Positions 17,840-28,767 of a stretch of DNA of 64,000 nt are shown piece by piece. Source of the stretch: Lactobacillus sp. ESL0677. GTDB lineage: Bacteria; Bacillota; Bacilli; Lactobacillales; Lactobacillaceae. The stretch lies in contig NZ_CP113946.1 of assembly GCF_029392875.1 (NCBI RefSeq), positions 1,054,001-1,118,000 on the forward strand, read 5' to 3'. The notes beneath the pieces are model-generated. The model was not told where the DNA came from and ran no database searches. It saw only the letters and a list, made by a program, of their open reading frames with translations. Made by a program: the position numbers and the translations under genes. Numbering within the stretch: position 1 is the first letter of the stretch; every line of letters begins with the position of its first letter.

Positions 17840-19656
17840 TAAAAAGCCCCCCTTTGACCCTGAATTCTTTTTAACTGCAAAATTTTCTGAGTGATGGCAA
17901 TAATTTCAGTTGTATCTGTTTTGCGTTTTGCATCTTGCAATTGATTTTCTAAATCTTTCAACTGTGCATTGATTTTACGCATCTCGATTGCGGCCATCTG
18001 CTCTTCAAGTTCGCGGTCAGAAAAATCCTGGGGCATATCTGTCATTTCAGTACTTACTATTATACCTTGAAGTTCGTCAGGAATAAAATCTAAAAAACTA
18101 TTTATTTCAGGATTTTCGTGTTCTTCACTAAATTTTAACCATAATTCAGCTAAATTCGCATATTTTTCATCAGGAAACAAAAAATTATTTTCAAGTAAAA
18201 AATCACGCGCATGTTCCGAATGCATAAATAAATACAATAATCGCGTTTGAACCGGATCAATTTTAGCTGTCTGATTACCCTCAATAATTGGTGTTGAATC
18301 GTCTTCTAAAATGGGATCAACTGGGCCCGCATTATTTTTATGTCTTTGCGCTGCGTTGTTAATTCGTCGTTGCCGAAGCAAATTAACCTTGAGCGAGTCC
18401 TTAGACACGTTTTGAGCCTGCGCAATTCGTTCTAAATAAAGATCTTGCTCAACGGGATTGGATAGCTCCGCGATTTCTTTGACAGCATCGCTAAGATAAG
18501 CGATTTTTTCACGGTCATTAGCCAGATTATACTTTTGAGCTAATCGTTTTAAGAAAAAGTCGGTTGGCGTTAGCGCGCCTTTAATTTCATCACGATATTT
18601 GTCCACGCCGTATTTTTTAACATATTCGTCGGGATCCAATTTTTCCGGTAAAACAACAATCCCAATATTAAAGCCGCCAGCCTTATCAAACATCTTAGCT
18701 GCTCGTTCCTCTGCATGAACGCCGGGGTCATCGCCATCATAATTGATAACAATATTTTTGGTAATGCGGCGCAACATGTACACTTGCTGATCGGTTAAAC
18801 TTGTTCCCATCGAGGCAATTCCTGACTTGATTCCGGCCTTATATGCTGCAATTACATCCATGTACCCTTCATATAAGACTAAATGTCCTTCCTCGCGAAC
18901 TGCCTTTTTAGCTTCTGCAAAGTGAAATAGCAACTTAGATTTAGTAAAAATTTTCGTTTCGGGACTATTGATATACTTGGCTTCTGTCTTGTCCGTTGAC
19001 AAGCGTCTGCCAGAAAAACCAATGACATAGTTACTTTCATTACTAAGCGGAAACATCAGCCGATCACGAAAGCGATCAAAAAGTTCACCATCTTGTGTCT
19101 GGACAAATAATCCGCTAGCAGCTAATTCATCATCTGAATAACCATGACCGCGCAAGTATGTCAACAAAAGATTATTTTGCTTGGGCGCATAGCCGATTTT
19201 GAAATGAGCAATAATTTCATCATCAAGTTCACGGGATTGAGCATATTCTAATCCACGTTTACCGGCATTAGTTGAGGTTAATACCCGCTGATAAAAGTCA
19301 CAGGCATCCTGGTGCATTTTAAGCAGTGGATTAGTAGCATGACCTTGCGATTGCCCTGTTTCACCAATATCAATATGAGCAAAATCGGCAACTTTACGAA
19401 CACTTTCTGGAAAAGTTAAATTATCCTTTTCCATCAAGAATTTAAAAACATTGCCACCTTTGCCGCAGCCAAAGCATTTAAAAAACTGCTTTTCCTCATT
19501 AACGGTAAATGAGGGCGTTTTTTCTTCATGAAAAGGGCAAAGACCAATATAGTCTTTGCCCTTCTTTTCAAGTGAGACATACTGGCTGATTACATTGACA
19601 ATGTTAACATTATTGCGAACTTTAGCAATCGTTTCTTCTGGAATTAAACCAGCCAT
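17839..19656 (-). CDS. dnaG: DNA primase
   Basis: A 605-residue bacterial primase. The N-terminal CHC2 zinc finger is intact (Cys40, His43, Cys61, Cys64 in LCPFH and CFGCGKGG), followed by the catalytic core and TOPRIM motif ([18 protein letters not shown]). A C-terminal helicase-binding region ends in a Gln/Lys-rich helix. It makes RNA primers for lagging-strand synthesis. Order glyS-dnaG-rpoD is the conserved macromolecular-synthesis arrangement of lactobacilli. Confidence 0.97.
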   Translation of the reverse strand: MAGLIPEETIAKVRNNVNIVNVISQYVSLEKKGKDYIGLCPFHEEKTPSFTVNEEKQFFKCFGCGKGGNVFKFLMEKDNLTFPESVRKVADFAHIDIGETGQSQGHATNPLLKMHQDACDFYQRVLTSTNAGKRGLEYAQSRELDDEIIAHFKIGYAPKQNNLLLTYLRGHGYSDDELAASGLFVQTQDGELFDRFRDRLMFPLSNESNYVIGFSGRRLSTDKTEAKYINSPETKIFTKSKLLFHFAEAKKAVREEGHLVLYEGYMDVIAAYKAGIKSGIASMGTSLTDQQVYMLRRITKNIVINYDGDDPGVHAEERAAKMFDKAGGFNIGIVVLPEKLDPDEYVKKYGVDKYRDEIKGALTPTDFFLKRLAQKYNLANDREKIAYLSDAVKEIAELSNPVEQDLYLERIAQAQNVSKDSLKVNLLRQRRINNAAQRHKNNAGPVDPILEDDSTPIIEGNQTAKIDPVQTRLLYLFMHSEHARDFLLENNFLFPDEKYANLAELWLKFSEEHENPEINSFLDFIPDELQGIIVSTEMTDMPQDFSDRELEEQMAAIEMRKINAQLKDLENQLQDAKRKTDTTEIIAITQKILQLKRIQGQRGAF

Positions 19657-19680
19657 TCATATCACCCATTCTTGATTAAC

Positions 19681-21747
19681 TTATTTAATAACTAATTTAC
19701 TCAAATTGCCTAGGCGTTCAGCCAAGTCACCAATCGCATTTAATTGTGCCAAGCGGTTATTTTTAACAGCTTCATCCTTAGCCATAATCATATTAGTGTC
19801 AAAGTAGCGGTCAATAACTGGTTGTAATTTAACAAACCCATCATAAATTTCAGTTAAATCAGTTAATGACTGCAAGTTTTGAACACCAGCATAAAGCTCG
19901 TTTTCAGTTACATCGCTAAATAGCTCTGGATTAATCTGAACTTGACCCTTAAATTTAGCCTTTTTCAGAATGTTATTAATTCGTGTCAAACTTTCAACAA
20001 CAGGCTTGAACTGCTCATCATCGTGGTGTGATTGCAAAACAGTTGCGGCAGTTAGGATTTGAATTGGATCTTGTTGACTAGAAGCAAGAACAGCATCGAT
20101 AATGTCATACTTGAACTTATTCTTTTGCAAGTATTGATTAATTCGATCACGAATAAAGGAAGCAATTTCCTCATCTTGACTCTCTGATTTTGGCATTTTT
20201 GCGGCAGTTTTACCATCGAGTAAGCTCACGATTTGTGGTAAAACTTGGTTAAACGGTAATGACCACTTTTGATTAAGCAAAATGCGGACAATTCCATAAG
20301 CATAACGACGCAAAGCATACGGATCATTAGATGATGTTGGGATCATGCCAGCAGCAAAGAAAGTAATGATTGTATCAAGCTTATCAGCTACTGACAATAG
20401 TGCACCGACAGTTGTTTGCGGCAAAGTACCTTCTGCGGATAATGGCATGTAATGTTCTTTAATGGCAACAGCAACAGCTTCGTTTTCGCCAGCAAGGCGA
20501 GCATAGTGCATCCCCATCACACCCTGCAATTCCGCAAATTCACCGACCATTTGCGTAACTAAGTCGAATTTATATAATTCGCTAGCTCGGTCAAAATCGG
20601 TTACAGTTTGCTTGTCCAAGTCCCATTTTTCAGCTAAAAAGTCACCGATAATCCGAACACGTTCAGTCTTTTCCGCCATTGAACCGATTTTATCGTGGAA
20701 GGAAACGTTCTTCAATCTTTGAACAAAATGACTTAGTGGGTACTTGCGGTCTTCGTCATAGAAGAATTGAGCATCGTCAAGCCGAGCCACCAATACCTTT
20801 TCGTTACCAGAAATAACATTGTCAAGATAGTCTTTGTTACCATTACGAACAGCGATAAAGTGGTTAATTAAGTTGTCTTGTTGGTCATATACTTCGAAGT
20901 AACGTTGGTTATCTTTCATTGAAGTAATTAAAACTTCTTGCGGCATTTGCAAGTATTTTTCATCAAAAGTACCAGCAAAGACAGTTGGATATTCAACCAA
21001 GTTGGTAACTTCTTCAAGCAAGTTCTTATCCAGCTTAATCTTCCAATTGTTCTTTTCAACTAAAGCATTCATTTGCTGAACAATCATTTCTTTACGTTCG
21101 CCAGCATCGACAATTACAAATTGATCCTTTAGTGCATCTTCATAATCATCCGCATTAGCAAGGACAACAGAATCACCTAAAAAACGATGCCCTTCAGTCT
21201 TACGACCAGCAGTAATATCCAAAATTTTAACTGGAATAACATCACTGCCAAATAATGAAACTAACCAATGAATTGGCCGGACAAATTCAAAATCATGCGA
21301 ATCCCAACGCATTTTAGTTGGGAAGGTCATAGCCTTAATGATTTCACTCATCCCCAGCAAAATATCGCTAGCTTTTTTACCTTCTTGCTTAACATGAATA
21401 TAAGCATATTCTGTACCCTTAAGTTCTTCAAAGTAAATATCGTCGGTTGTCATGCCTTGACCGCGAGCAAAGCCTTGCGCCGCTTTGGTCCAATTACCGT
21501 CAGCATCTTGAGCAATCTTTTTAGCTGGGCCTTTTTTAACTTCATCGATATCGGCTTGTTTTTCGGCTAATTCTTCAACAACAATTGTTAGTCTTCGCGG
21601 TGTTGAAGAAGTCTTAATATCCTTAAATTTCAAGCCGTTTTCTTTTAAAAACTTGCTGGTTCTGTCAGCTAGTTGCTTCACACTCCGTGAAACCACGTGT
21701 GCTGGCATTTCTTCAATTCCAATTTCAAATAAATAATTTTTAGTCAT
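19681..21747 (-). CDS. glyS: Glycyl-tRNA synthetase beta subunit
   Basis: A 688-residue beta subunit of the tetrameric glycyl-tRNA synthetase, which holds the tRNA-binding and editing-like regions. The start [17 protein letters not shown] at 21747 is the family consensus start; the open frame runs ten codons further but that part is the end of glyQ. The true start overlaps glyQ by eight bases, so translation is coupled. It is controlled by the T-box ahead of glyQ. Confidence 0.95.
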   Translation of the reverse strand: MTKNYLFEIGIEEMPAHVVSRSVKQLADRTSKFLKENGLKFKDIKTSSTPRRLTIVVEELAEKQADIDEVKKGPAKKIAQDADGNWTKAAQGFARGQGMTTDDIYFEELKGTEYAYIHVKQEGKKASDILLGMSEIIKAMTFPTKMRWDSHDFEFVRPIHWLVSLFGSDVIPVKILDITAGRKTEGHRFLGDSVVLANADDYEDALKDQFVIVDAGERKEMIVQQMNALVEKNNWKIKLDKNLLEEVTNLVEYPTVFAGTFDEKYLQMPQEVLITSMKDNQRYFEVYDQQDNLINHFIAVRNGNKDYLDNVISGNEKVLVARLDDAQFFYDEDRKYPLSHFVQRLKNVSFHDKIGSMAEKTERVRIIGDFLAEKWDLDKQTVTDFDRASELYKFDLVTQMVGEFAELQGVMGMHYARLAGENEAVAVAIKEHYMPLSAEGTLPQTTVGALLSVADKLDTIITFFAAGMIPTSSNDPYALRRYAYGIVRILLNQKWSLPFNQVLPQIVSLLDGKTAAKMPKSESQDEEIASFIRDRINQYLQKNKFKYDIIDAVLASSQQDPIQILTAATVLQSHHDDEQFKPVVESLTRINNILKKAKFKGQVQINPELFSDVTENELYAGVQNLQSLTDLTEIYDGFVKLQPVIDRYFDTNMIMAKDEAVKNNRLAQLNAIGDLAERLGNLSKLVIK

Positions 21748-22657
21748 TTTCAAGCCCCGCCTTCTTGTCTTCTGCATTCTTTAATAATGGAAAGCCGCGC
21801 TTTTCACGTTCTTGAACGAAGCACACAGCTACTTCATGGGCCAAGTTACGAATTCGTGCCAAATAACCTGCACGCTCAGTAACTGACACAGCTCCACGTG
21901 CATCAAGCAAGTTAAAGGTGTGTGAGCACTTCAAAATATAGTCGTAAGCAGGTTGAACTAAGTTTTGACTTAGCAAGCGCTTAGCAGTCTTTTCGTAAAC
22001 ATCAAAGAATTTTAACAGATTCTCTTGGTTAGATTCTTCAAAGGCATACTTAGAATTCTCGTATTCTGCTTCTTTAAAGACGTCACGGTAAAGTACACCG
22101 TTGCCCCACTCTAAGTCGAAAACAGAATTAACATCTTGAATATAAGAAGCTAGACGTTCAACCCCATAAGTGATTTCACTCATGGTTGGCTTAACATCAA
22201 GCTCACCGACAGTTTGGAAATAAGTAAATTGGCTAACTTCCATTCCGTCAAGCCAAACTTCCCAACCAACACCGGCACAACCCATTGATGGGTTTTCCCA
22301 GTTATCTTCAACAAACCGAATATCATGTTCTAGCGGATTGATACCTAATACTTGTAAACTATCCAAGTAATATTGCTGAATATTCTCTGGTGCTGGCTTA
22401 ATTACTGCTTGGAACTGATGGTGCTGGAACAAACGGTTAGGGTTGTCGCCATAACGACCATCTGCTGGTCTTCTCGACGGCTCAACGTAACAAGCTGCCC
22501 AAGGTTCAGGACCAACTGCTCGTAAAAAGGTATACGGACTCATTGTCCCTGCCCCTTTTTCAACGTCGTATGATGGCATAATCATACAACCTTTGGAAGA
22601 CCAAAATTCTTCCAATTTAAAAATCATTTCTTGAATTGTTAGTTTTTTCTTTGCCAT
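21740..22657 (-). CDS. glyQ: Glycyl-tRNA synthetase alpha subunit
   Basis: A 305-residue alpha subunit carrying the class II catalytic domain. Family motifs include [30 protein letters not shown] and [13 protein letters not shown]. The start [12 protein letters not shown] at 22657 has a GGGAGG ribosome site; the frame extends six codons upstream through it. With GlyS it charges glycine to tRNA-Gly. It is the first gene after a glycine T-box. Confidence 0.96.
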   Translation of the reverse strand: MAKKKLTIQEMIFKLEEFWSSKGCMIMPSYDVEKGAGTMSPYTFLRAVGPEPWAACYVEPSRRPADGRYGDNPNRLFQHHQFQAVIKPAPENIQQYYLDSLQVLGINPLEHDIRFVEDNWENPSMGCAGVGWEVWLDGMEVSQFTYFQTVGELDVKPTMSEITYGVERLASYIQDVNSVFDLEWGNGVLYRDVFKEAEYENSKYAFEESNQENLLKFFDVYEKTAKRLLSQNLVQPAYDYILKCSHTFNLLDARGAVSVTERAGYLARIRNLAHEVAVCFVQEREKRGFPLLKNAEDKKAGLEND

Positions 22658-22679
22658 ATTAATTCCTCCCTGCATTAGG

Positions 22680-22866
22680 CCATAAAAAAAGCCTATGCAA
22701 AACTTGCATAGGGACGAGATTTGATCGCGGTTCCACCCTAATTCAGAGAATATCTTCTCTGCTCTTAATTGAATCGGCTAGAGGTGCCTGTTTCCCAGAT
22801 GTCCTTACACCAACGACACTCGCTTAACTGGTACTTTTCCTAAAATCCTCATCATTGCCAAAGCAC
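22680..22866 (-). promoter_or_regulatory. T-box riboswitch (glycine) of glyQS
   Basis: On the minus strand the conserved T-box AGGGTGGAACCGCG lies at 22726-22739, followed by a strong terminator stem (CCCTATGCAA / TTGCATAGG) and T-run at 22684-22712. Stem I lies further upstream. A candidate specifier GGC (Gly) is at 22786-22788 in the expected 3' part of stem I. Uncharged tRNA-Gly should favour the antiterminator. The T-box and terminator are certain; the specifier is a reading by eye. Confidence 0.92.
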
Positions 22867-22872
22867 ACTGGT

Positions 22873-22900
22873 ATTTTACCATAATCACGGGTGTAACCAA
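22873..22900 (-). promoter_or_regulatory. Promoter of the glyQS T-box transcript
   Basis: Minus-strand TTGGTT (22895-22900) and extended -10 TGG-TAAAAT (22873-22878), 16 bases apart, ending just before the T-box leader and just after the recO stop. Confidence 0.6.
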
Positions 22901-22909
22901 AGGATTTGG

Positions 22910-23662
22910 TTAAAATAATTTTAATTCATCCAAGAATTTTTTGGTTTTTAAATTAAGGTCAACTGTCTCTTGGTAGATTCGGTCAATGGCCTTGCGAGTT
23001 GCTTTTTTAGTTGCTTCACTAACGGCAATTGAACCCAGTCGCTCAATCGGCAATAACCCGATTGTTCTTAAAACGGCTGTTTCTTTGGGCTCTAAATGCA
23101 TCCGACTTGTTTCCTGATAAAAATGGTCGCTGCAGATAATCCCACCACGTTTAATTGAATAATCAAAAACGCCTTGACTTTTACCGCAAATAGCGCAACT
23201 GCGCAATTCCGGAGCAACTCCATAAGCAGCTAGCAGCTGCATTTGACAAATTTGGGTAATCATTTCGGCATCGACGCCAGCATTGATTTTTTTTAAGGCA
23301 AATTCAGTCAGTGCATAGTACTTGCCTAAGGGTTGATATTCCACAAAAGCATGGTCAACCAAGTCTAAAATAAAAGAAGCATAAGCATTCTTAGTTAAAT
23401 CGTTGAACAAACCATCAAATTGCTTTACTTCTTTATAAGTACGTAGATTGCTTAGCCCCTGACCACTCGTATAAATAATATACGTTCCGTAAGAAAAATT
23501 AAGCAGCGCTGCTCCTAATTTTGACTTAGGTCGCAAAGCTCCACGAGCAATCATTGTAATGATGCCATTTTCTTTGGTAATGATTTTAGCTAATAAATCC
23601 GCTTCTTTAAATTTTTGGCGTTTAAAAATAATGCCTTGAACTTCCTTAAGTTCACGTGTCAT
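22910..23662 (-). CDS. recO: DNA repair protein RecO
   Basis: A 250-residue RecO with the N-terminal OB-fold ([16 protein letters not shown]) and a C-terminal zinc-binding cluster (CAICGKSQG and GGIICSDH). RecO loads RecA on SSB-coated DNA with RecR. It abuts era with no gap, in the conserved phoH-ybeY-era-recO string. The glyQS leader begins immediately downstream. Confidence 0.95.
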   Translation of the reverse strand: MTRELKEVQGIIFKRQKFKEADLLAKIITKENGIITMIARGALRPKSKLGAALLNFSYGTYIIYTSGQGLSNLRTYKEVKQFDGLFNDLTKNAYASFILDLVDHAFVEYQPLGKYYALTEFALKKINAGVDAEMITQICQMQLLAAYGVAPELRSCAICGKSQGVFDYSIKRGGIICSDHFYQETSRMHLEPKETAVLRTIGLLPIERLGSIAVSEATKKATRKAIDRIYQETVDLNLKTKKFLDELKLF

Positions 23663-24571
23663 TTATGAAAGTGCCTTCTTGTCGTAACCAATTTGCTTCA
23701 AAAAGCTTGGATCAGACCGCCAATTACGCTGCACTTTAACCCACAAATGAAGGTTAACCTTTTCACCAAGCAAGTTTTCGATTTGACGACGGGAATTAAT
23801 ACCAATCTGCTTGATCATTTTGCCGCCTTTACCGATAATAATTCCTTTTTGACCATCTTTTTCAACATAAATCGTTGCTTCGATTTGCAATTTACCCTTT
23901 TCATGCTGGTTCATGCGTTCAACCCAAACGGCTGCAGCGTGTGGCACCTCTTCAGCTGTTAACTTCAGAATTTGTTCACGCACCAGCTCGGCAACCATGA
24001 AGTATTCGGGCCGATCAGTAATTTGTTCGGGATCGTAATAGTCTGGGCCTTCAGGCAAATATTGGTGCAAAGTGGCGATTAAATCTGTGATGCCCACTCC
24101 CTGAGTTGCAGAAATTGGTAAAAATTCCTTAAACAATTCAAGCTTACGGTAAGAATCAATGATTGGCAGCAAGTTATTAGGATTAACTTGATCTACCTTG
24201 TTGATTACCAAAAAGACGGGTACCTTAATCTGCTTTAACAGGTTAACAATATATTCATCGCCTTTGCCCATTTTTTCAGGTTCAACCATAAATAAAACTA
24301 GATCAACATCGTTTAAACTAGAAACACTAACCTTATCCATGTAATCATCAAGTTTTAGGTGTGGTTTAAAAATCCCAGGTGTGTCAACGAAGACAACTTG
24401 CATATCATCTGTTGTGTAAATACCGGAAATTTTATCACGAGTGGTTTGCGGCTTACTAGAAGTAATCGCCACCTTTTGGCCAACAAGATTATTCATTAAA
24501 GTTGATTTACCAACGTTTGGTCGACCAACTAGCGCAACAAAACCGGATTTGTTTTTCTTATCTTCAGTCAT
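23663..24571 (-). CDS. era: GTPase Era
   Basis: A 302-residue Era. G1 is GRPNVGKS (16-23), G3 is VDTPGIF, G4 is NKVD, and the C-terminal KH domain carries [14 protein letters not shown]. Era binds the 3' end of 16S rRNA and assists 30S assembly. Its start overlaps the ybeY stop by one base. YbeY, its neighbour, acts on the same RNA end. Confidence 0.97.
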   Translation of the reverse strand: MTEDKKNKSGFVALVGRPNVGKSTLMNNLVGQKVAITSSKPQTTRDKISGIYTTDDMQVVFVDTPGIFKPHLKLDDYMDKVSVSSLNDVDLVLFMVEPEKMGKGDEYIVNLLKQIKVPVFLVINKVDQVNPNNLLPIIDSYRKLELFKEFLPISATQGVGITDLIATLHQYLPEGPDYYDPEQITDRPEYFMVAELVREQILKLTAEEVPHAAAVWVERMNQHEKGKLQIEATIYVEKDGQKGIIIGKGGKMIKQIGINSRRQIENLLGEKVNLHLWVKVQRNWRSDPSFLKQIGYDKKALS

Positions 24572-25095
24572 TATTTACCTCTGCCTTCATCTAATTGGTC
24601 AGGATACAGTGGTAAACCATATTCTTCAAGCACTTTACCCTGAATACCAAACATTTCTTTTGCTTCATCAGGCTCAATATGGTCGTAACCATTAAGATGC
24701 AAAAAGCCGTGAACTAGGGTATAGCCAAATTCACGGTCCCAGCCTGTTCCGTATTCCTTACTGTGACGCTCAATCACACTTGGACACATGAACAAATCAC
24801 CGATATCCTCTTGAAAATCAGGATCTGCAGTAAATGCTGCAAGGTCAAGACATTCATCGCCATCTTCAATTGCAAATGAAATGACATCTGTTGGTCGATC
24901 TTTTTCACGATACTTCTTGTTAATTGCGTGACTGCGTTCTTCGTTAACAAAATTGATACTCATTGCTAAATTATTGTCTTTAGCAATTTCCTTTTTAGCC
25001 AGTAACAATAACTTAGCAATCCAATCTTGCCAGTCACGATCGGCATTTTCTAAAAAACCAACCTCGTCGTTATAAGTAATTTCAATAGGCGTCAT
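24571..25095 (-). CDS. ybeY: Endoribonuclease YbeY (16S rRNA maturation)
   Basis: A 174-residue UPF0054 metalloprotein. The zinc signature [11 protein letters not shown] gives His129, His133 and His139. It takes part in 16S rRNA 3' maturation and ribosome quality control. It overlaps phoH and era by one base on each side, so the three are translationally coupled. Confidence 0.95.
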   Translation of the reverse strand: MTPIEITYNDEVGFLENADRDWQDWIAKLLLLAKKEIAKDNNLAMSINFVNEERSHAINKKYREKDRPTDVISFAIEDGDECLDLAAFTADPDFQEDIGDLFMCPSVIERHSKEYGTGWDREFGYTLVHGFLHLNGYDHIEPDEAKEMFGIQGKVLEEYGLPLYPDQLDEGRGK

Positions 25096-26051
25096 TAATG
25101 TCTTTCGTCCTCTTTCTCATAAGCATTAATAATCTTGGCAACCACTGGATGACGGACAACATCATTAGCAGTGAAGCGAATAAATTTAATTTGATCAATA
25201 TCTTTTAAAATTCGCTGTGCATCAATCAGTCCACTACGCTGCCGGCCCGGTAGGTCGACCTGCGTCATATCCCCGTTGACAATCATCTTTGAATTAAAGC
25301 CTAACCGCGTTAAAAACATTTTCATCTGCGCGTCAGTTGTATTTTGCGCTTCATCCAAAATAACAAAGGCATCATCAAGCGTTCTTCCCCGCATATATGC
25401 TAAAGGAGCAACTTCGATTACCCCACGTTCCATCAATCGATCAGTTGTGTTAGTTCCCAAGATTGCATAAAGCGAATCATAAATTGGCCGCAAATACGGA
25501 TCAACTTTTTCCTTCAAATCTCCTGGTAAAAAGCCCAAAGATTCACCAGCTTCAACAGCTGGTCTAGTTAGAACAATCCGCGAAACTTCACCCTTTTTAA
25601 AGGCTGCAACGGCACAAACGACGGCCAAGAATGTTTTACCGGTACCGGCAGGTCCGATACCAAATACAACATCACTTTTTTTAATGGCTTCAACATAGCG
25701 TTTTTGTCCCATATTTTTAACCCTAATCGGTTTGCCTTTAGCGTCGCGAATTAGAATTTCTTTATATAAATCGGCAAAATACTCTGTCGTGCCCTTATCC
25801 GCCATTTTCATTGCACTGACAACATCAGGAGCACCAATGTTAACACCGGTGCTCACAACATTGTCTAAAGCCTTTAAAACTGCGATTACTTTCCGCGTAT
25901 TTTCAACATCGCCGTCAACAACAATTTGGTTTCCGGTATCAGTTACACTTAGATCGTAACCTTCAGCTAACAAGTTAAGATTACCATCATTAATTCCAAC
26001 TAGTTTTTGAATATTTTCTGGATTTTTAGGAATAAAATTGGTTTGAGCCAA
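25095..26051 (-). CDS. phoH: PhoH-like ATPase
   Basis: A 318-residue PhoH/YbeZ-type ATPase. Walker A is GPAGTGKT (133-140) and the DEAD-like Walker B is VILDEAQNTT. An N-terminal KH-like region precedes the P-loop. The protein pairs with YbeY in bacteria and may act as an RNA helicase in rRNA processing. First gene of the tight phoH-ybeY-era-recO group, 21 bases after yqeY. Confidence 0.95.
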   Translation of the reverse strand: MAQTNFIPKNPENIQKLVGINDGNLNLLAEGYDLSVTDTGNQIVVDGDVENTRKVIAVLKALDNVVSTGVNIGAPDVVSAMKMADKGTTEYFADLYKEILIRDAKGKPIRVKNMGQKRYVEAIKKSDVVFGIGPAGTGKTFLAVVCAVAAFKKGEVSRIVLTRPAVEAGESLGFLPGDLKEKVDPYLRPIYDSLYAILGTNTTDRLMERGVIEVAPLAYMRGRTLDDAFVILDEAQNTTDAQMKMFLTRLGFNSKMIVNGDMTQVDLPGRQRSGLIDAQRILKDIDQIKFIRFTANDVVRHPVVAKIINAYEKEDERH

Positions 26052-26072
26052 AAACTTCGCTCCTTTTCTTGC

Positions 26073-26516
26073 TTAATTTAGATGATTGCGCACTGCACTA
26101 GAAGCTGCTTTACCATCAGCTTTGCCTTTAATCTTGGGCATCAAAGCCTTCATTACCTTACCAAAATCGGACTTACCTTTAGCGTCAACTTCGGCAATTG
26201 TGTTAACGACAATTTGCTCAAGTTCATCCTCTGACAATTGCTTTGGCATGTATCCTTCCACAATTGCTAATTCCTTTTTGGTCTCATCAGCTAAATCGGT
26301 TCTGGCAGCTTTAGTAAATTCTTCAATCGACTCTTCACGCTGCTTCTTTTCACGGTTTAAAACGGTTAGTTCTTCATCGGAACTAAGTTCATGTCCTGCC
26401 TTGATCTTTTCATTCATCAAGGCTGACTTAATCATTCGCACCGTATTCAATCTAACTTTATCACGTGCCTTCATGGCTTCCTTCATGTCAGCCATAATTT
26501 GTTCTGATAAACTCAA
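26073..26516 (-). CDS. yqeY: YqeY/GatB-domain protein
   Basis: A 147-residue helical protein with the YqeY fold, resembling the tRNA-binding tail of GatB. MSLSEQIMADMKEAMKARDK at the start and GKVMKALMPKIKGKADG near the end are typical. Exact function is not established; tRNA contact is presumed. It usually follows rpsU, as here, but a terminator lies between the two. Confidence 0.92.
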   Translation of the reverse strand: MSLSEQIMADMKEAMKARDKVRLNTVRMIKSALMNEKIKAGHELSSDEELTVLNREKKQREESIEEFTKAARTDLADETKKELAIVEGYMPKQLSEDELEQIVVNTIAEVDAKGKSDFGKVMKALMPKIKGKADGKAASSAVRNHLN

Positions 26517-26602
26517 AAGTTCTCCTTCTTCCTAAATATAGAATCTAACTAAATTATAGCAAATCTAGTCCATGGTAGAAAACAATTAACGAAATTTACT
26601 TG

Positions 26603-26637
26603 TAAAAAAACGACCTCTATCAACAGATAGAAGTCGC
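26603..26637 (-). terminator. Terminator between rpsU and yqeY
   Basis: Minus-strand stem GCGACTTCTATC / GATAGAGGTCG with a four-base loop and seven Ts. It lies directly after rpsU and before yqeY, so yqeY needs readthrough or its own promoter. Confidence 0.85.
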
Positions 26638-26648
26638 TTCTTTATATA

Positions 26649-26825
26649 TTAATAATGTCTACGTTTCCGTGCTGCTTCAGATTTAAGCTTTCTACGTACA
26701 CTAGGTTTTTCGTAGAATTCGCGTTTGCGGTATTCTTGCAAGGTACCACTTCTTGAAACGGAACGTTTGAAACGACGAAGAGCATCATCAATAGACTCGT
26801 TTTCGTGAACGACTGTCTTGGCCAT
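26649..26825 (-). CDS. rpsU: 30S ribosomal protein S21
   Basis: A 58-residue S21, full family length. It begins [20 protein letters not shown] and ends with the basic tail [11 protein letters not shown]. The frame is open 14 codons further upstream, but the GGAGGGAT ribosome site is just ahead of the ATG at 26825, and S21 proteins start there. S21 helps mRNA binding by the 30S subunit. Confidence 0.96.
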   Translation of the reverse strand: MAKTVVHENESIDDALRRFKRSVSRSGTLQEYRKREFYEKPSVRRKLKSEAARKRRHY

Positions 26826-27007
26826 GTGTGATCCCTCCTTCCATTTCTTGACGTTACCGTCATACATTTATTTAAATTATATCAAACCTCACGCAAGGGT
26901 CAATACATACATGCAATATTTTTAAAAAAGTTTTTTACAGCATTATTTTAACTAAATCTGTTAATGCATTTTTGAAAAATGTATAATTGATTAAAAAGGA
27001 GTTAACA

Positions 27008-27835
27008 ATGAGTCAAGAAACTAAAAAAGAAGTCAACATCATTATCATCTCTGATTCTGCTGGTGATACTGCTTTTAACAACGCGATTGCGGCGGCTGCA
27101 CAATTCCCTGATGCTCAGGTTAATTATCGCCGCTACCCATTTATTACCGATAAGAACAAGCTTGATAATGTTTTTGAAGAAATTGAGCAATACTCCAATT
27201 TAATCATTATTTATAGTTTGGTTAAAGATGAGATGCAAATTCCAGTAATTAGATTTGTTAGGGAACACAAGGTTCAGAGTGTTGATATTTTATCCCCTGC
27301 CATCGAGTCCTTGCAAAAAGTAACGGGTATGCGGCCACTAGAAAAAATTGGTGCCCAACACAAGATGAACCAGCACTACTTTGACCGAATTTCAGCGATG
27401 GAATTTGCTGTAATGTACGATGATGGTAAAGACCCTAAGGGCTTTTTAGAAGCAGACGTAGTTTTATTAGGGGTTTCAAGAACTTCTAAAACACCACTGT
27501 CACTCTTTTTAGCTAATAAGAACCTAAAAGTTGCCAACTTGCCGTTAGTACCCGACACCCATATTCCAAAAGAAATTTATAAAATCAATCCGAAAAAAAT
27601 TATCGGTCTCACTAATGACTTGTCGGTATTAAATGAAATTAGACGCCAAAGAATGATTTCATACGGCCTTAATCCCAATACGACATATTCTAATACTGAT
27701 TCAATTAAAGCCGAACTTGATTCTGCAAAGAAGCTTTACGACAAGCTTGGTTGCTTTGTAATCAATGTTGCTCACCGTTCAATTGAAGAAACTGCGGCAT
27801 TAATTATGAATCATTTAGGAATTGAAGAACAATAA
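27008..27835 (+). CDS. Pyruvate,phosphate dikinase/PEP synthase regulatory protein family (PpsR/PDRP)
   Basis: A 275-residue DUF299 bifunctional kinase/pyrophosphorylase. The P-loop GVSRTSKT is at 155-162 and the N-terminal IISDSAGDT motif is present. Family members phosphorylate and dephosphorylate a threonine of PPDK or PEP synthase using ADP and phosphate. No PPDK or PPS gene is in the window, so the target is open. ATG at 27008 is chosen over an upstream frame start because AAAGGAGTT lies just before it. Confidence 0.9.
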   Translation: MSQETKKEVNIIIISDSAGDTAFNNAIAAAAQFPDAQVNYRRYPFITDKNKLDNVFEEIEQYSNLIIIYSLVKDEMQIPVIRFVREHKVQSVDILSPAIESLQKVTGMRPLEKIGAQHKMNQHYFDRISAMEFAVMYDDGKDPKGFLEADVVLLGVSRTSKTPLSLFLANKNLKVANLPLVPDTHIPKEIYKINPKKIIGLTNDLSVLNEIRRQRMISYGLNPNTTYSNTDSIKAELDSAKKLYDKLGCFVINVAHRSIEETAALIMNHLGIEEQ

Positions 27836-27906
27836 TCAACGATTAGCAACCCTTTTTCAATAATTTATGCTTTAATATAAGAAGAATATTTCGGAGGTAA
27901 TTAATA

Positions 27907-28449
27907 ATGAGTGAACAACAAAATCCTAATCAAAAAGAAACCGCAATCTTTGCCGGTGGCTGCTTCTGGTGCATGGTTAAGCCGTTCGATAGTTTACCAG
28001 GTGTTGAGTCGGTTATTTCGGGCTATACTGGCGGACATGTTGCTAACCCAACGTACGAACAGGTATGTGCTGGCAACACCGGACATACAGAAGCCGTAAA
28101 AATAACTTTTGATCCACAAATAATGCCTTATAAAAAGTTGCTCGAATACTACTGGCAAGTAACCGACCCAACCGATGCTTCAGGACAATTTCAGGATCGC
28201 GGCGACAATTATCGTCCTGTAATTTTTTATAATTCTCCAGAGCAAAAAGCAGCTGCGGAACAATCAAAAAATGAATTGGCAAATAGTGGTAAATTTGACA
28301 AACCAATTGTTACTAAAATTGAACCTGCTAGCGCTTTTTATGAAGCTGAATATTACCATCAAGACTTTTATAAAAAAGATCCACTAAGATATTCTATCGA
28401 GGAAGCTGGTGGTCGTGAAAATTTCATCAAGAAACATTGGGGAAAATAA
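27907..28449 (+). CDS. msrA: Peptide methionine-S-sulfoxide reductase MsrA
   Basis: A 180-residue MsrA. The active-site GGCFWCM places the catalytic Cys19 and Cys22, with GYTGG and EYYHQDF downstream. It reduces the S epimer of methionine sulfoxide, free or in protein. A CGGAGGTAA ribosome site precedes ATG. msrB is 1.2 kb away on the other strand, transcribed separately. Confidence 0.96.
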   Translation: MSEQQNPNQKETAIFAGGCFWCMVKPFDSLPGVESVISGYTGGHVANPTYEQVCAGNTGHTEAVKITFDPQIMPYKKLLEYYWQVTDPTDASGQFQDRGDNYRPVIFYNSPEQKAAAEQSKNELANSGKFDKPIVTKIEPASAFYEAEYYHQDFYKKDPLRYSIEEAGGRENFIKKHWGK

Positions 28450-28467
28450 TTTTAATAAATAAAATAG

Positions 28468-28607
28468 TGGTATACTAAATCTGTGGACGTTCCTTTTATT
28501 ATATGCTTATAGTAACAATAATTATACTATCATAAATATAGATTTGTTTTTTACTTAGTTTAATCGTCCACATAAACCATCAGCTAATTAGCTGGTGGCT
28601 TTTTTTA
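28468..28607 (+). ncRNA. Candidate structured small RNA between msrA and the YitT gene
   Basis: An extended -10 (TGg-TATACT, 28468-28476) is followed six bases later by GTGGACG (28483-28489), which pairs with CGTCCAC (28565-28571) to close a long AT-rich domain. Inside, TATG-ctt-ATAGT and ACTAT-CATA (28502-28534) form a second hairpin. A terminator stem CCATCAGCT / AGCTGGTGG with eight Ts ends it at about 28606. The predicted transcript of about 125 nt has no sizeable open frame. It was not recognised as a known RNA family. Promoter, fold and terminator are seen; existence of the RNA is inferred. Confidence 0.5.
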
Positions 28608-28662
28608 ATATTTAAGAGATTACCTTTTTTAAAATTATTAAGAAGGAAAAAAGGAAAATTAA

Positions 28663-28767
28663 TGATAAAATAGAAAACGAATTAAGTAATGTTTTAGGAT
28701 AGTTAGTACATAAATTTCAAATACCAAGTCCTAAAACTTTTAATTATAAGGAGTTATTACTAACTAT
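28663..28767 (+). promoter_or_regulatory. Structured 5' leader of the YitT gene (possible pseudoknot)
   Basis: After an extended -10 (TGA-TAAAAT, 28663-28671) come two perfect 9-nt complementary pairs in interleaved order: GTTTTAGGA (28691-28699) with TCCTAAAAC (28729-28737), and TAGTTAGTA (28700-28708) with TACTAACTA (28758-28766). The last arm lies between the AAGGAG ribosome site (28748-28753) and the ATG at 28768. This is an H-type pseudoknot topology that would cover the initiation region. A regulatory role is inferred. Confidence 0.5.

Noticed and set aside
23693-23962. Long open frames antisense to era, glyS, rpoD, fumC and other conserved genes
   Set aside because: They lie opposite genes with clear family motifs, have no ribosome sites and their proteins match nothing I recognise; they are by-products of codon use on the other strand.
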